Assembly (NCBI GenBank): GCA_033344875.1
Contig: JAWPMO010000001.1
Coordinates: forward strand, 2,815,595 to 2,879,594
From: Ilumatobacteraceae bacterium
Lineage (GTDB): Bacteria > Actinomycetota > Acidimicrobiia > Acidimicrobiales > Ilumatobacteraceae
Length of the DNA stretch: 64,000 nt
Reading direction: 5' to 3'
Part shown: piece after piece, positions 18,602-26,336 of the stretch
Position numbering within the stretch: the stretch's first letter is position 1
How the letters are laid out: each line of letters begins with the position of its first letter
Translations under genes and position numbers: made by a program
Notes under the pieces: model-generated
Databases searched by the model: none
The model's input: only the letters and a program-made list of their open reading frames with translations
What the model was told of the DNA's origin: nothing

Positions 18602-18874
18602 ATGCCGGTCGACGACCGCACCCGATTGAACCTGCACCGAAAACTCGAAGCCGCACTCGGCCGAGAGGAGGCCGACACTCTGATGGCACACCTACCACCG
18701 GTCACCTGGAACGAGGTCGCCACCAAGGACGACCTCCGCACCCTCGAGACCGTCCTCACCTCTCGGATCGACGGTGCGATCTCGCAGGCGATGGAGCGTC
18801 AGATCCGGTGGATGGTCACGTTCAACACCGGGCTCGTCGCCCTCGCGCTCGCCGCCGCCCGACTGCTGCTCTGA
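18602..18874 (+). CDS. Small single-pass membrane protein with coiled coil, paralogue 1
   Basis: 90 aa. Conserved head MPVDDRTRLNLHRKLEAALG then EEADTLMAHLPPVTW and VATKDDL, a short heptad helix, and a C-terminal membrane segment (about 72-90). The ATKDDL-helix-membrane layout resembles DUF1640-like coiled-coil proteins. Function unknown. Two relatives follow at 18966 and 20987; this copy has the shortest coiled coil. Start supported by GAGGAG 6 bases upstream. Confidence 0.8.
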   Translation: MPVDDRTRLNLHRKLEAALGREEADTLMAHLPPVTWNEVATKDDLRTLETVLTSRIDGAISQAMERQIRWMVTFNTGLVALALAAARLLL

Positions 18875-18911
18875 TCCACGCCGGCTGCCCGCTCACGCTG
18901 CGACAGCCCTC

Positions 18912-18961
18912 TGGTACCGTTTCTCGTACCGACTTCCCCTCGCTCACCTGATCGAGGAGAA
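18912..18961 (+). promoter_or_regulatory. Promoter plus leader hairpin (copy 2)
   Basis: TGGTACCGT at 18912-18920. TTCCCCTCG (18934-18942) pairs with CGAGGAGAA (18953-18961), loop 10 bases, same geometry as copy 1. The loop sequence differs while the arms are identical. Confidence 0.6.
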
Positions 18962-18965
18962 CGAC

Positions 18966-19304
18966 ATGCCGGTCGACGACCGCACCAGACTCAACCTGCA
19001 CCGCAAACTCGAAGCGGTGCTCGGCCAACAGGAGGCCGACACCCTGATGTCCCATCTGCCGCCCGTCACCTGGCACGACGTCGCGACGAAGGACGACGTG
19101 CGCGCGTCGGAGGTGGCCGTGCGCGCCCACGTCGACGCCTCCGTCGAACGGCTCGGGACGGAGCTTCGCAGCGAGATGCACGTGCTGGGGGCTGACCTCA
19201 GGCGTGAGTTCGTCGAGGCGACGAACCGCCAGATCAAGTGGCTGGTCACGTTCGCCGCCGCATGGACGTCGGTGCTCGTCACCGTCGTCCGACTCGTCCC
19301 GTAG
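18966..19304 (+). CDS. Small single-pass membrane protein with coiled coil, paralogue 2
   Basis: 112 aa. Same head as paralogue 1 (MPVDDRTRLNLHRKLEA, LMSHLPPVTW, VATKDDV), then a longer heptad region near 45-88 and a membrane segment near 91-110 (WLVTFAAAWTSVLVTVV). The predicted topology is cytoplasmic coiled coil with a C-terminal anchor. Function unknown. Confidence 0.82.
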   Translation: MPVDDRTRLNLHRKLEAVLGQQEADTLMSHLPPVTWHDVATKDDVRASEVAVRAHVDASVERLGTELRSEMHVLGADLRREFVEATNRQIKWLVTFAAAWTSVLVTVVRLVP

Positions 19305-19406
19305 CCGGGCCGCATCTCACACCGACGGTGGGCCTGGCAGTGACGACGGTCCGGGCGGATTGCCCGGCACGGCGACGGGCCCAGAAAGTCTGCAACACCC
19401 GCTCGG

Positions 19407-19456
19407 TACCGTGGCAGTTGCCGACTTCCCCTCCCGACACGCACCTGTTCTGGAGG
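19407..19456 (+). promoter_or_regulatory. Promoter plus leader hairpin (copy 4, with compensatory change)
   Basis: TACCGT at 19407-19412 (without the TG extension), then the conserved CCGACTTCCCCTC leader. CCTCC (19430-19434) pairs with GGAGG (19452-19456). The last pair is C-G here and G-C in the other copies, so both sides changed together. The loop is 17 bases. The paired GGAGG is the ribosome binding site of the gene at 19461. Confidence 0.55.
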
Positions 19457-19460
19457 AACC

Positions 19461-20228
19461 ATGACCGTGCATCCCTTCCGGCCACGCACCGCCAACCCCC
19501 GCCCCTCTGCCGATCCGACGATCGCCGACCTCGACGACGACTTCCCCGACGACTTCCACGAGGACTTCGCCACGTTCGACGATGCCGATGACTCGATGCG
19601 CCGTTTCGGGTCGCTCGACCGGCAGTACCGATATGCGCACCGGACGGTCTCCCCGACGGTGCTGGCGGCGCTCACCGACATCCAAGTCCCGGTGTGCCAG
19701 GCATTCCACTGCTCCTTCTTCGGCCTGCTCGAAGACGTCGGTGTTCTCGATGGGCTGATCGCGACTCCGAGCTTGCTCGTCGCCGGGCGCCCGGAGCGAG
19801 TAGCCGCGGCGTCCAGTTGGCTCGACGGGCACCCACCGCTCGACGTTGAGGCCATGATCGCCGCAGCAGATTCCGACGAGCCGGCAGGCGACCTCGATCT
19901 GCGGATCACCGAGACCATCAAGCGACACTCACTCGACCTGGCGGACGCTACCGGCGCGAATCCGTCGCTCACACTCGGGTCGGTGATGGCGCTGCACGAT
20001 CGCGTCATCGACGAGTTCCTCGACCTCGTGTCGTCGTGCCGGATCGACGAGGTCGAGCGGCTGACCGACGTCGCGATCGATCTGCTGCGTCGCATGCCCA
20101 CCTCCATCCGCCCGCTCGGTGGCGCCGTGCTCGTCCCGCTCGGCCCACGATGCGACAGCCAAATCACCGGCGTGGCGAGCCGCCCCGACACGGCGCGATA
20201 TCCGAGCGTAGCGTATGACGAAGTATGA
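19461..20228 (+). CDS. Hypothetical protein, 255 aa
   Basis: Not recognised. The N-terminus is Pro/Asp-rich and probably disordered (DLDDDFPDDFHEDF near 25-40). The rest is helical, without membrane segments or catalytic motifs, and reads as cytosolic. GGAGGAA lies 3-9 bases upstream of the ATG. Its stop (20226-20228) lies inside the promoter of the toxin-antitoxin pair, and it shares the leader type of the neighbouring small membrane proteins. Confidence 0.7.
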   Translation: MTVHPFRPRTANPRPSADPTIADLDDDFPDDFHEDFATFDDADDSMRRFGSLDRQYRYAHRTVSPTVLAALTDIQVPVCQAFHCSFFGLLEDVGVLDGLIATPSLLVAGRPERVAAASSWLDGHPPLDVEAMIAAADSDEPAGDLDLRITETIKRHSLDLADATGANPSLTLGSVMALHDRVIDEFLDLVSSCRIDEVERLTDVAIDLLRRMPTSIRPLGGAVLVPLGPRCDSQITGVASRPDTARYPSVAYDEV

Positions 20229-20239
20229 TGGCTGTATGA
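20213..20239 (+). promoter_or_regulatory. Leaderless promoter and triple GTATGA repeat before the toxin-antitoxin pair
   Basis: GTATGA occurs at 20213, 20223 and 20234, that is 10 and 11 bases apart, on one face of the helix. The middle copy contains the -10 box TATGAT (20224-20229), 6 bases before the ATG at 20236. Direct repeats spaced one helical turn apart are typical ribbon-helix-helix operators, so autoregulation by the antitoxin is likely. Confidence 0.55.
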
Positions 20240-20505
20240 CGATGCTCAGCTTCCGCGTCGACGACGAGGACGCCGACACGATCCAACACTGGGCCGACGT
20301 GCTCGGCGTCGATCGATCAGCGCTGCTACGCGACGCCGTCCGCCTCCACCTGAACCGGCTGGCGTCCGAACACGACGCCGACCGATGGCAGGCGCTCCCC
20401 CTCACCGACGGCGAGTCGGCCCTGGCCGCGATCGCCGACTGGGGCCCGGCAGAGGATTGGGCCGACTGGGCCGACACAGGTCCAGACGAAGCGGCACGAC
20501 CATGA
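20236..20505 (+). CDS. Ribbon-helix-helix antitoxin
   Basis: 89 aa. N-terminal beta strand MTMLSFRVDDED followed by helices WADVLGVDRSALLRDAVRLHL, a classic RHH DNA-binding domain (1-45). The acidic, Trp-rich tail (60-89) should bind and neutralise the toxin. An upstream in-frame ATG at 20215 exists, but the -10 box 6 bases before 20236 favours this start. The toxin gene starts 10 bases after the stop. Confidence 0.85.
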   Translation: MTMLSFRVDDEDADTIQHWADVLGVDRSALLRDAVRLHLNRLASEHDADRWQALPLTDGESALAAIADWGPAEDWADWADTGPDEAARP

Positions 20506-20515
20506 AGCCACGACC

Positions 20516-20821
20516 ATGAGGCACGGTGAGGTCTGGTGGGCCGCCACTCCAGGCGGCGATCGCCCAGTACTCGTCCTCACCCGAGACCCTGTCGCCGACC
20601 GCATCGGCTCGATCGTCGTCGCAGCCATCACGCGCACCGTGAGAGGCCTGGTCTCGGAGCTGGCGCTCAGCCCCGCCGACGGCGTGCCCACCGAGTGCGT
20701 CGCCAACTTCGACAACCTCCACACCATCCCCCGCGACACCTTCCGACGACGGGTCACCGCCCTCCCACCCCACCGCATGCCCGAGCTGTGCCGAGCCCTG
20801 CAAGCAGCGTCAGGCTGCTGA
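20516..20821 (+). CDS. MazF/PemK-type toxin, probable mRNA endoribonuclease
   Basis: 101 aa. Begins MRHGEVWWAATPGGDRPVLVLTRD, the MazF/PemK pattern RGEVWxxxxxxxxGxxRPVLVLS, with conserved IVVAAITRTVRG and a C-terminal short helix. MazF enzymes cut mRNA at short sequences in the cytoplasm. It follows the RHH antitoxin in an operon. Codon use matches the neighbours. Confidence 0.88.
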   Translation: MRHGEVWWAATPGGDRPVLVLTRDPVADRIGSIVVAAITRTVRGLVSELALSPADGVPTECVANFDNLHTIPRDTFRRRVTALPPHRMPELCRALQAASGC

Positions 20822-20932
20822 ACCACACGCCGCGACGAGCGAGTTCAGAACGATGCCGACGCTGGACTGGCCCCCCGACTCGTCGAACCGGGTTCGCGCC
20901 ATTGGGCGCACGGGCACGCCGCCACACCCCTC

Positions 20933-20982
20933 TGGTACCGTTCGTCGTACCGACTTCCCCTCGCTCGCCCGATCGAGGAGAA
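20933..20982 (+). promoter_or_regulatory. Promoter plus leader hairpin (copy 3)
   Basis: TGGTACCGT at 20933-20941; TTCCCCTCG (20955-20963) pairs with CGAGGAGAA (20974-20982) with a 10-base loop. It is intact although the gene behind it is frameshifted. Confidence 0.55.
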
Positions 20983-20986
20983 CGAC

Positions 20987-21279
20987 ATGCCGGTCGACGA
21001 CCGCACACGATTGACCTGCACCGCAAGCTCGAAGCCGCACTCGGCCGAGAGGAGGCCGACACCCTGATGGCACACCTACCACCGGTCACCTGGAACGAAG
21101 TCGCCACCAAAGTCGACGTCGACACCGCCGTCGACCGGCTCGGCACCCAGCTGCGCAGCGAAATGCAAGAACTCCGAACCGAGTTCGTCGAGGCGACGAA
21201 CCGTCAGATCAAGTGGCTGGTCACCTTCGCCGCGGCGTGGACGTCGGTGCTCGTCACGCTCGTCCGATTCATCCCGTAG
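20987..21279 (+). pseudogene. Small coiled-coil membrane protein, paralogue 3, frameshifted
   Basis: The ATG at 20987 opens the same head (MPVDDRTR) as the other two paralogues. One A is missing near 21014 (TTGACCTG here, TTGAACCTG in copy 1), which moves the frame. After the shift the remainder is intact and conserved: LHRKLEAALG, LMAHLPPVTW, VATKVDV, a heptad helix and membrane segment WLVTFAAAWTSV. Restoring the base would give about 97 aa. Either a recent inactivation or a base-call error. Confidence 0.75.
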
Positions 21280-21336
21280 CCGCACGCGACACGTGTGCCC
21301 GATGCGGCGGAGACGAGCGGCGGGCTGACACTCGCT

Positions 21337-21345
21337 TGCTACCGT
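21337..21345 (+). promoter_or_regulatory. Extended -10 promoter TGCTACCGT
   Basis: Same TACCGT hexamer as the neighbouring promoters, 20 bases before the ATG at 21366, with GGGAGG (21351-21356) as ribosome binding site. Confidence 0.45.
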
Positions 21346-21365
21346 CCCGTCGGGAGGTTCGATTC

Positions 21366-21743
21366 ATGCCGATGCCACTGTGGTGGGGACAGATCAACAA
21401 GCGAGTGTTCAATCCGCGGGCGCTGCGTGGCGGCAAGTGGCAGGTCATCCACCACGTCGGCCGAACGTCCGGCACGGAGTACCGCACACCACTCGAAGCG
21501 GTGCGAGTCGACGGCGGAGTGATCACCATGCTCGTCTACGGGTCGCGTTCCGACTGGGTGCAGAACGTCCTCGCCGCCGGGACCGCGAAGCTGGAGATCG
21601 ACGGTGACGTCATCGACCTCGTCGACCCGGAGCTGATCACCGCCGACGAGGCCTTCGCCCGCCTGCCGCCCGAGACGAAGCGACCGCCGAAGCTGCTCAA
21701 GATCAGCGAGTTCCTCGCGATGCGAACCCTCGCCGACAACTGA
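21366..21743 (+). CDS. Nitroreductase/deazaflavin (F420)-dependent oxidoreductase, DDN family
   Basis: 125 aa. Family pattern: N-terminal basic helix (NKRVFNPRALRGGKW), VGRTSGTEYRTPLEA, a beta strand with VYGSRSDWVQNVLAAG, and C-terminal FLAMRTLADN. DDN-type proteins are split-barrel enzymes that use F420H2 for ene or nitro reductions in actinobacteria. Longer in-frame starts exist, but promoter and ribosome binding site fix this ATG. Confidence 0.88.
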   Translation: MPMPLWWGQINKRVFNPRALRGGKWQVIHHVGRTSGTEYRTPLEAVRVDGGVITMLVYGSRSDWVQNVLAAGTAKLEIDGDVIDLVDPELITADEAFARLPPETKRPPKLLKISEFLAMRTLADN

Positions 21744-21887
21744 GCGCCATGGTGGCGCCGTCGCCACGGGGAGGTGTGGGTTGCGATCGAAGCGCGACAC
21801 GCATCGCCGATCGATCACGCAGCCCCACCTCGGAAAAGGCGGAGCTCGCGAGTCGCTCTCCGGCGTAAGGTCGATGCCCCGGCACCG

Positions 21888-23282
21888 ATGGGAGGCGGCT
21901 TGTCGTCACCAGACCGAACCGAGCGGCAGCAGCCCCGAATCGTCCTCGTCCATGGGACGTTCGCGAGGAAGTCGCGGTGGACCTTTCCTGGTAGCGAGCT
22001 CCACCAACAGCTCTCGTCGCGCTTTCCCGATGCTCGAATCGACCGACACGAATGGAGTGGCGGCAACCGCCATCGTGCCCGCCACCGTGGCGCAGAGCGC
22101 CTCGCCCACTCGATCGACCTCGACGGACGCCCCACGGTGCTCATCGCCCACAGCCACGGCGGAAACGTCGCCCAACAGGCGCTCACCCGAGTCGCAGAGT
22201 CGGGCGAGCGAACCCGGCTGATCACGATCGGGACACCGTTCCTCGGGTACCGGGATCTTCGACACATCGAGGACATACACCGACGCCCCCTGCTCAGTTG
22301 GGGTCGGATCTCGTGGCTGACGTTCTCGGCCGCCATGGGACTCGCTCTCGCGTACGGCCTCTTGACCCTCGATCGGAAACCGGGGCCCGACCCTGAAGAC
22401 TTCGCCACCTGGGTCCCGTTGGACGGGTTCACCAAGACGGTGGCGTTGCTCACGGCATCGTTCGCACTCGGGGCTGCAGCGCTGGTCGCGGTGATGATCG
22501 GCGTCACGGTCGTGAGCCTGGCCGTCGTACGGCTGCAGCCCGCCGACATCTTGCCAACGCTGCGACCCGCCCGACCACGACGGACGAGGAGTTCAGAACG
22601 CGCATCGGAGCGCGAGGCCCCCAGCACCGACCCGCGGACAACCCCGCCGGCACAGGCCCGCGGCGACGGCATGCTTCGAGCCGGACACCTCGACGAGACC
22701 GCGCTTCCTGAGATCACCATGATCCGGACGAAGGGAGACGAAGCCGCCGCACTGCTCAGGTTCGGCACACGACTCTCGTCGCTCGTCGACCGGACGCGAT
22801 GGGCGGCCGACCGACTTCCGACGCTCGTGGCGCTGCCGACGTTCATGATCGGGCTCGCGGTCGTCACGGCGATGTCCATCGCCGGACCGGACGTGAACGG
22901 CCTCGCGCTCGTCGGGTGGGTCGCGCTCAGCGGGTTCCCCTCATCGGAGGTCGTGGCCTTGGTTGCCGCGCTCGCTGCGATCCCTGCAACCGTCGGCATC
23001 GCTGCCAGCGCGCTCGCGCTCCTCGAAGCAGTCACATGCGGTTTCGACGGGATCCCACTTCTGACCCGGGGCCGAGTCTCCATGTACGCCGAACCCGACC
23101 GCGTCGCTGCCGTCCACGAAGTCGAGTTGGGTCCACGCTCCGGCCGATCGCTGCGCCACTCCCGACTCCTGAGCGACGAGAACAGCATCGATGTGATCAC
23201 GCGAAGCTGCGACCGCATGTTTCGGTCGCTCGGCCTGCCCAACGCCGCACCGAGCTGGCCACCGCCTCCACCGCCTGAGTAG
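21888..23282 (+). CDS. Alpha/beta-hydrolase with membrane segments
   Basis: 464 aa from the chosen ATG. An in-frame GTG at 21774 would add 38 Arg-rich residues that look non-coding, so the start is uncertain. Hydrolase signs: oxyanion strand IVLVHGTF and nucleophile elbow IAHSHGGNVAQQA (Ser in HSHGG), then LITIGTPFLGY as in lipases and PGAP1-like proteins. After about residue 145 come two pairs of hydrophobic segments separated by a polar stretch. Probably a membrane-bound esterase or lipase; substrate unknown. The His/Asp of the triad could not be assigned. Confidence 0.72.
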   Translation: MGGGLSSPDRTERQQPRIVLVHGTFARKSRWTFPGSELHQQLSSRFPDARIDRHEWSGGNRHRARHRGAERLAHSIDLDGRPTVLIAHSHGGNVAQQALTRVAESGERTRLITIGTPFLGYRDLRHIEDIHRRPLLSWGRISWLTFSAAMGLALAYGLLTLDRKPGPDPEDFATWVPLDGFTKTVALLTASFALGAAALVAVMIGVTVVSLAVVRLQPADILPTLRPARPRRTRSSERASEREAPSTDPRTTPPAQARGDGMLRAGHLDETALPEITMIRTKGDEAAALLRFGTRLSSLVDRTRWAADRLPTLVALPTFMIGLAVVTAMSIAGPDVNGLALVGWVALSGFPSSEVVALVAALAAIPATVGIAASALALLEAVTCGFDGIPLLTRGRVSMYAEPDRVAAVHEVELGPRSGRSLRHSRLLSDENSIDVITRSCDRMFRSLGLPNAAPSWPPPPPPE

Positions 23283-23386
23283 GCGCTGCTTCACCTCGAT
23301 CTCTCGTCCGGAGGCCAGGCACCCGCTGAGTCGCACATCCGCGATATCGACCGGGAGCAATCAGCCTGCACGAAGCACCACGCCGG

Positions 23387-23392
23387 TACGGT
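23387..23392 (+). promoter_or_regulatory. -10 box TACGGT of the methyltransferase gene
   Basis: Seven bases separate it from the GTG at 23400, giving a leaderless message; no ribosome binding site is present. Confidence 0.5.
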
Positions 23393-23399
23393 CACCCTG

Positions 23400-24014
23400 G
23401 TGAGCGTCTATCGCGATCGGATCTTGCCGCACCTCGTCGACCGGGCGTGCGGCACGCCCGAGCTGCAGGCCTGGCGCGAGCGGGTCGCCGACGGGTTGCA
23501 CGGCACGGTGGTCGAGATCGGGTTCGGGTCGGGGTTGAACGTCGCCGCCTACTCCGACGAGGTCGAACTCGTGTACGCCGTGGAACCGGCCGAGGTCGCC
23601 CGCCGACTCGCCGAACCGCGCATCGCCGCCGGCAGCGTGACGGTGGAACACGTCGGCCTCGACGGCCAGAAGATCCCACTCCCCGACGACTCCTGCGACG
23701 GCGCCCTCAGCACGTTCACGCTCTGCACGATCCCCGACGTCAGCGCCGCGCTCGCCGAACTGCGCCGCGTCGTGAAGCCGGGCGGACGCTTCCACTTCCT
23801 CGAACACGGCCTCGCCCCCGACCCCGGCACCGCCAAGTGGCAACGCCGCATCGAACCGGTGCAGAAGCGGCTCGCCGACGGATGTCACCTCACCCGTGAC
23901 ACCGCCGCACTCGTGACCGAAGCAGGGTTCGAGCTCGAGCACGTGGCGTCGCGCTACGGCAGCGGCCCCAAACCGTGGACGTGGTTCACCGAAGGCATCG
24001 CCCGCAACCCCTGA
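23400..24014 (+). CDS. Class I SAM-dependent methyltransferase
   Basis: 204 aa. Motif I VVEIGFGSGLNVAAY (37-51), acidic strand end YAVEP near 60, motif IV-like ALSTFTLCTIPD near 102, and LRRVVKPGGRFHFLEHG near 121-137. The last resembles UbiE/METTL7-like enzymes that methylate small molecules or lipids. The C-terminal GPKPWTWFTEGIA motif also fits that group. Substrate unknown. Confidence 0.85.
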   Translation: MSVYRDRILPHLVDRACGTPELQAWRERVADGLHGTVVEIGFGSGLNVAAYSDEVELVYAVEPAEVARRLAEPRIAAGSVTVEHVGLDGQKIPLPDDSCDGALSTFTLCTIPDVSAALAELRRVVKPGGRFHFLEHGLAPDPGTAKWQRRIEPVQKRLADGCHLTRDTAALVTEAGFELEHVASRYGSGPKPWTWFTEGIARNP

Positions 24015-24146
24015 TCCCGGCCGCCGCCCCCGGGGCCCGTCTGCAAGAAATCTGCAACTTTTCGCGAGATCGACGCGCCCGTTGCCTCTTGTCCTCCAAC
24101 AAGGCACCCGCCAACCCCGCCAACCCCGCCAACGGAGGCAACGATC

Positions 24147-26150
24147 ATGTCGAACCAGCACACCAGCGTCGGAACCAAGCTCGCTTCGCTCGGAACCAAC
24201 GCCCGCATCCTCACCGGCGTGGCGGGTCTCGCCGTCGCCGCCCTCGCGACCGGCACCGCAGTCACCGTCGCCAGTGGCGGCGACCAGACCGCACCCACCG
24301 AAGTGAGCGCACCAGCGACGAGCCACGAGCTGCCGACGAACCCACCGACCACCGACCCGACGAACCCACCGACCACCGACCCGACGACGGCCGACACCGA
24401 GCCGGTGGCGACGAACGAGCCGGTGGTGGTGGTGCCGGCGACGAACGAGGCCGAGTCCACGGCGAGCCCGGCGACGGCGACGCCGAACGTACCGGCCGAC
24501 GAGGTCGACGAACCCGACGTGGAGGGCAACCCCGGCGAGGCACTGCCGGGCGACGGCGGGAACGACTTCACCCCCGACGACGGCAACAACGACGGCGGCG
24601 ACGGCGAGGTGCCGCTCGACCCGACCGTCGACGACGTGGATCCGTGCGACACGATCGCCGACCCACAGCAACTGTTCGTCCTGCCGGCCGTGACCACGCT
24701 CGACTCGGGCGCGTTCGACGGTCACATCACCGTCCTGAACTGCTCGCCGGCACCGCTGCCGGTCGAGTTCGCCGCCGCCAACGGCATGACGTTCGACCAC
24801 GATGACGCCATCCTCCCCATCGGGACGTCGACCCACACGTTCACGATCGACGAGAACTCCGTCGAGGTCGGTGCGTTCGAGTTCACCTACAAGCTGACCC
24901 AGGTCGGCTGCTGCGCCGACTACGCGAACGTGCACGGGTTCAAGCAGGGCTTCGACCCCGACTACGCCATCGACCTCTCGCTCACCGCCGGGCCCGGCCA
25001 GGGCGGGTGCAAGGCCGGCTGCATCACCAGCGCCTGGATCGAGGGCAACCAGCTCAACACCTCGGTCGAGTTGAACGTCGGCGCCAACGTCGACGCCGTC
25101 ATCGACGCCTTCGTCTCCACCCAGGCACCCGTGCCGAACCAGGTCGGCGACCCGTCGATGCCCGGACTCAGCCCGGCACTCTCCAGCGGCCAACCGACGA
25201 CGGCGCTCAACGGCACGCTCACCGGCCTGCAGGAACACACGCACTACTACCTGCTCGTCCGGGCCGTCGACGGCAACGGCACCTCCACCTTCGTCGGCGA
25301 GTTCACCACCGTCGAGCCGCTGGAACACCCCGACCAGTTCGGCGGCAACGACCCGAACCCGGGATGCAGCACCGGGTGCATCACCCATGCCGTCGTCGGC
25401 GCCGTCGCCGTCGAGTCGGCCCACCTCACCGTCGCCACGTCGATGCCCGCGACGATCGAGGCCTGGCTCAGCACCACACCGATCGACCAGTCCGGATCGA
25501 CCCCCACGGTCACCGACCCGACCCACCACTTCACCACGCCCGCCGACTGGACGAACTGGGAACTCGCCATGAACGACCTCGCCGACGAGACCACCTACCA
25601 CGTCCTCGTTCGGGCCACCGACGAGCACGGCAAGCGCGATCACCAGGTCGGCAGCTTCACCACGCTCGAGGCGCCGCCCGTCCCGGTCCGTGTCTCGGTC
25701 GATCGGATCGACGTGTCGGACAGCGGCGACGTGATCGGCCGGGGCGAGGTGCGGTTCGCCTTCGCCTACAACGGTCACCTCGTCGGTTCGATCTCGGAAC
25801 AGAAGCTGAAGGACTCGGCGACCCTGCGCCCGACCGACCACAACTTCATCACGACGGCGCTCGGGAAGGACGACCGGCTGGCGAGCTTCACCACCTGGGG
25901 CGGCGAGCGTGACGTGTCGCTCGCCGGCTTCTGCGAAGCACCGATCCCCGGTGTGGCGTGCCACGGCATCAACTGGACCGCGGCGTTCGGCGGACAGCAC
26001 ACCCTCGCCGAGATCATGGAGCTGCCGACGTGCGGCGAGTACGGCTTCGACGGCGACGCCGCCGACGACCGCTGCGAACGGATCTCCGGCTACGAAGGCA
26101 TCGGCGACTACGTGCACTTCGAGGTCATCGTCCGCTACGACATCGGCTGA
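24147..26150 (+). CDS. Large secreted protein with Thr/Pro linker and two Fn3-like modules
   Basis: 667 aa. Membrane or signal segment at about 19-43 (GVAGLAVAALATGTAVTVA), then a Pro/Thr linker with NPPTTDPT repeats and an acidic Gly/Asp region to about 165. The middle has an Ig-like domain with a CxCCADY cysteine cluster. Two related modules start at GCKAGCITSAWI (about 290) and GCSTGCITHAVV (about 410), each followed by a Fn3-like sheet ending in EFTTVE or SFTTLE. The C-terminal domain is beta-rich with paired cysteines. No enzyme motif; probably a surface protein. CGGAGG precedes the ATG. Confidence 0.8.
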   Translation: MSNQHTSVGTKLASLGTNARILTGVAGLAVAALATGTAVTVASGGDQTAPTEVSAPATSHELPTNPPTTDPTNPPTTDPTTADTEPVATNEPVVVVPATNEAESTASPATATPNVPADEVDEPDVEGNPGEALPGDGGNDFTPDDGNNDGGDGEVPLDPTVDDVDPCDTIADPQQLFVLPAVTTLDSGAFDGHITVLNCSPAPLPVEFAAANGMTFDHDDAILPIGTSTHTFTIDENSVEVGAFEFTYKLTQVGCCADYANVHGFKQGFDPDYAIDLSLTAGPGQGGCKAGCITSAWIEGNQLNTSVELNVGANVDAVIDAFVSTQAPVPNQVGDPSMPGLSPALSSGQPTTALNGTLTGLQEHTHYYLLVRAVDGNGTSTFVGEFTTVEPLEHPDQFGGNDPNPGCSTGCITHAVVGAVAVESAHLTVATSMPATIEAWLSTTPIDQSGSTPTVTDPTHHFTTPADWTNWELAMNDLADETTYHVLVRATDEHGKRDHQVGSFTTLEAPPVPVRVSVDRIDVSDSGDVIGRGEVRFAFAYNGHLVGSISEQKLKDSATLRPTDHNFITTALGKDDRLASFTTWGGERDVSLAGFCEAPIPGVACHGINWTAAFGGQHTLAEIMELPTCGEYGFDGDAADDRCERISGYEGIGDYVHFEVIVRYDIG

Positions 26151-26174
26151 CCACAAGGTCGATACGGCCCCGCA

Positions 26175-26324
26175 GATGTCGCGTTGTGCCAGGAGGTCGA
26201 GCGGATAGGTGAGGCTCTGCCGAACCTGGCCGCTCGACACTCCCAATGGATACGGGGAGGAATCAGCGGAATGAAAAGGAGCGGAGCGACCTATCCGCTG
26301 ATCCTCCAGGCACAACGCGACATC
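26175..26324. repeat. 150-base element with 36-base imperfect inverted ends
   Basis: Left arm 26175-26210 and right arm 26289-26324 are inverted copies matching at 32 of 36 positions. A partial extra copy (GGAGGAATCAGCGGA, 26256-26270) lies in the centre. The outer parts carry TGTCGCG and CGCGACA, the same ends as the hairpins at 56779-57348. It lies between convergent genes. It may be a non-autonomous mobile or palindromic repeat, or a bidirectional terminator. No open reading frame of note and no clear target duplication. Confidence 0.75.
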
Positions 26325-26336
26325 GGTCGCTGCTCG

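Noticed and set aside
23361-26315. Very long leftward open frame (984 codons) opposite the secreted protein
   Set aside because: It lies antisense to a gene with signal segment, Fn3-like modules and a ribosome binding site. Its Val/Asp/Gly/Arg-rich content is typical of a GC-rich shadow frame.
26175-26324. Integron attC site
   Set aside because: Arms lack the GTTRRRY/RYYYAAC core sites and no integrase is nearby.
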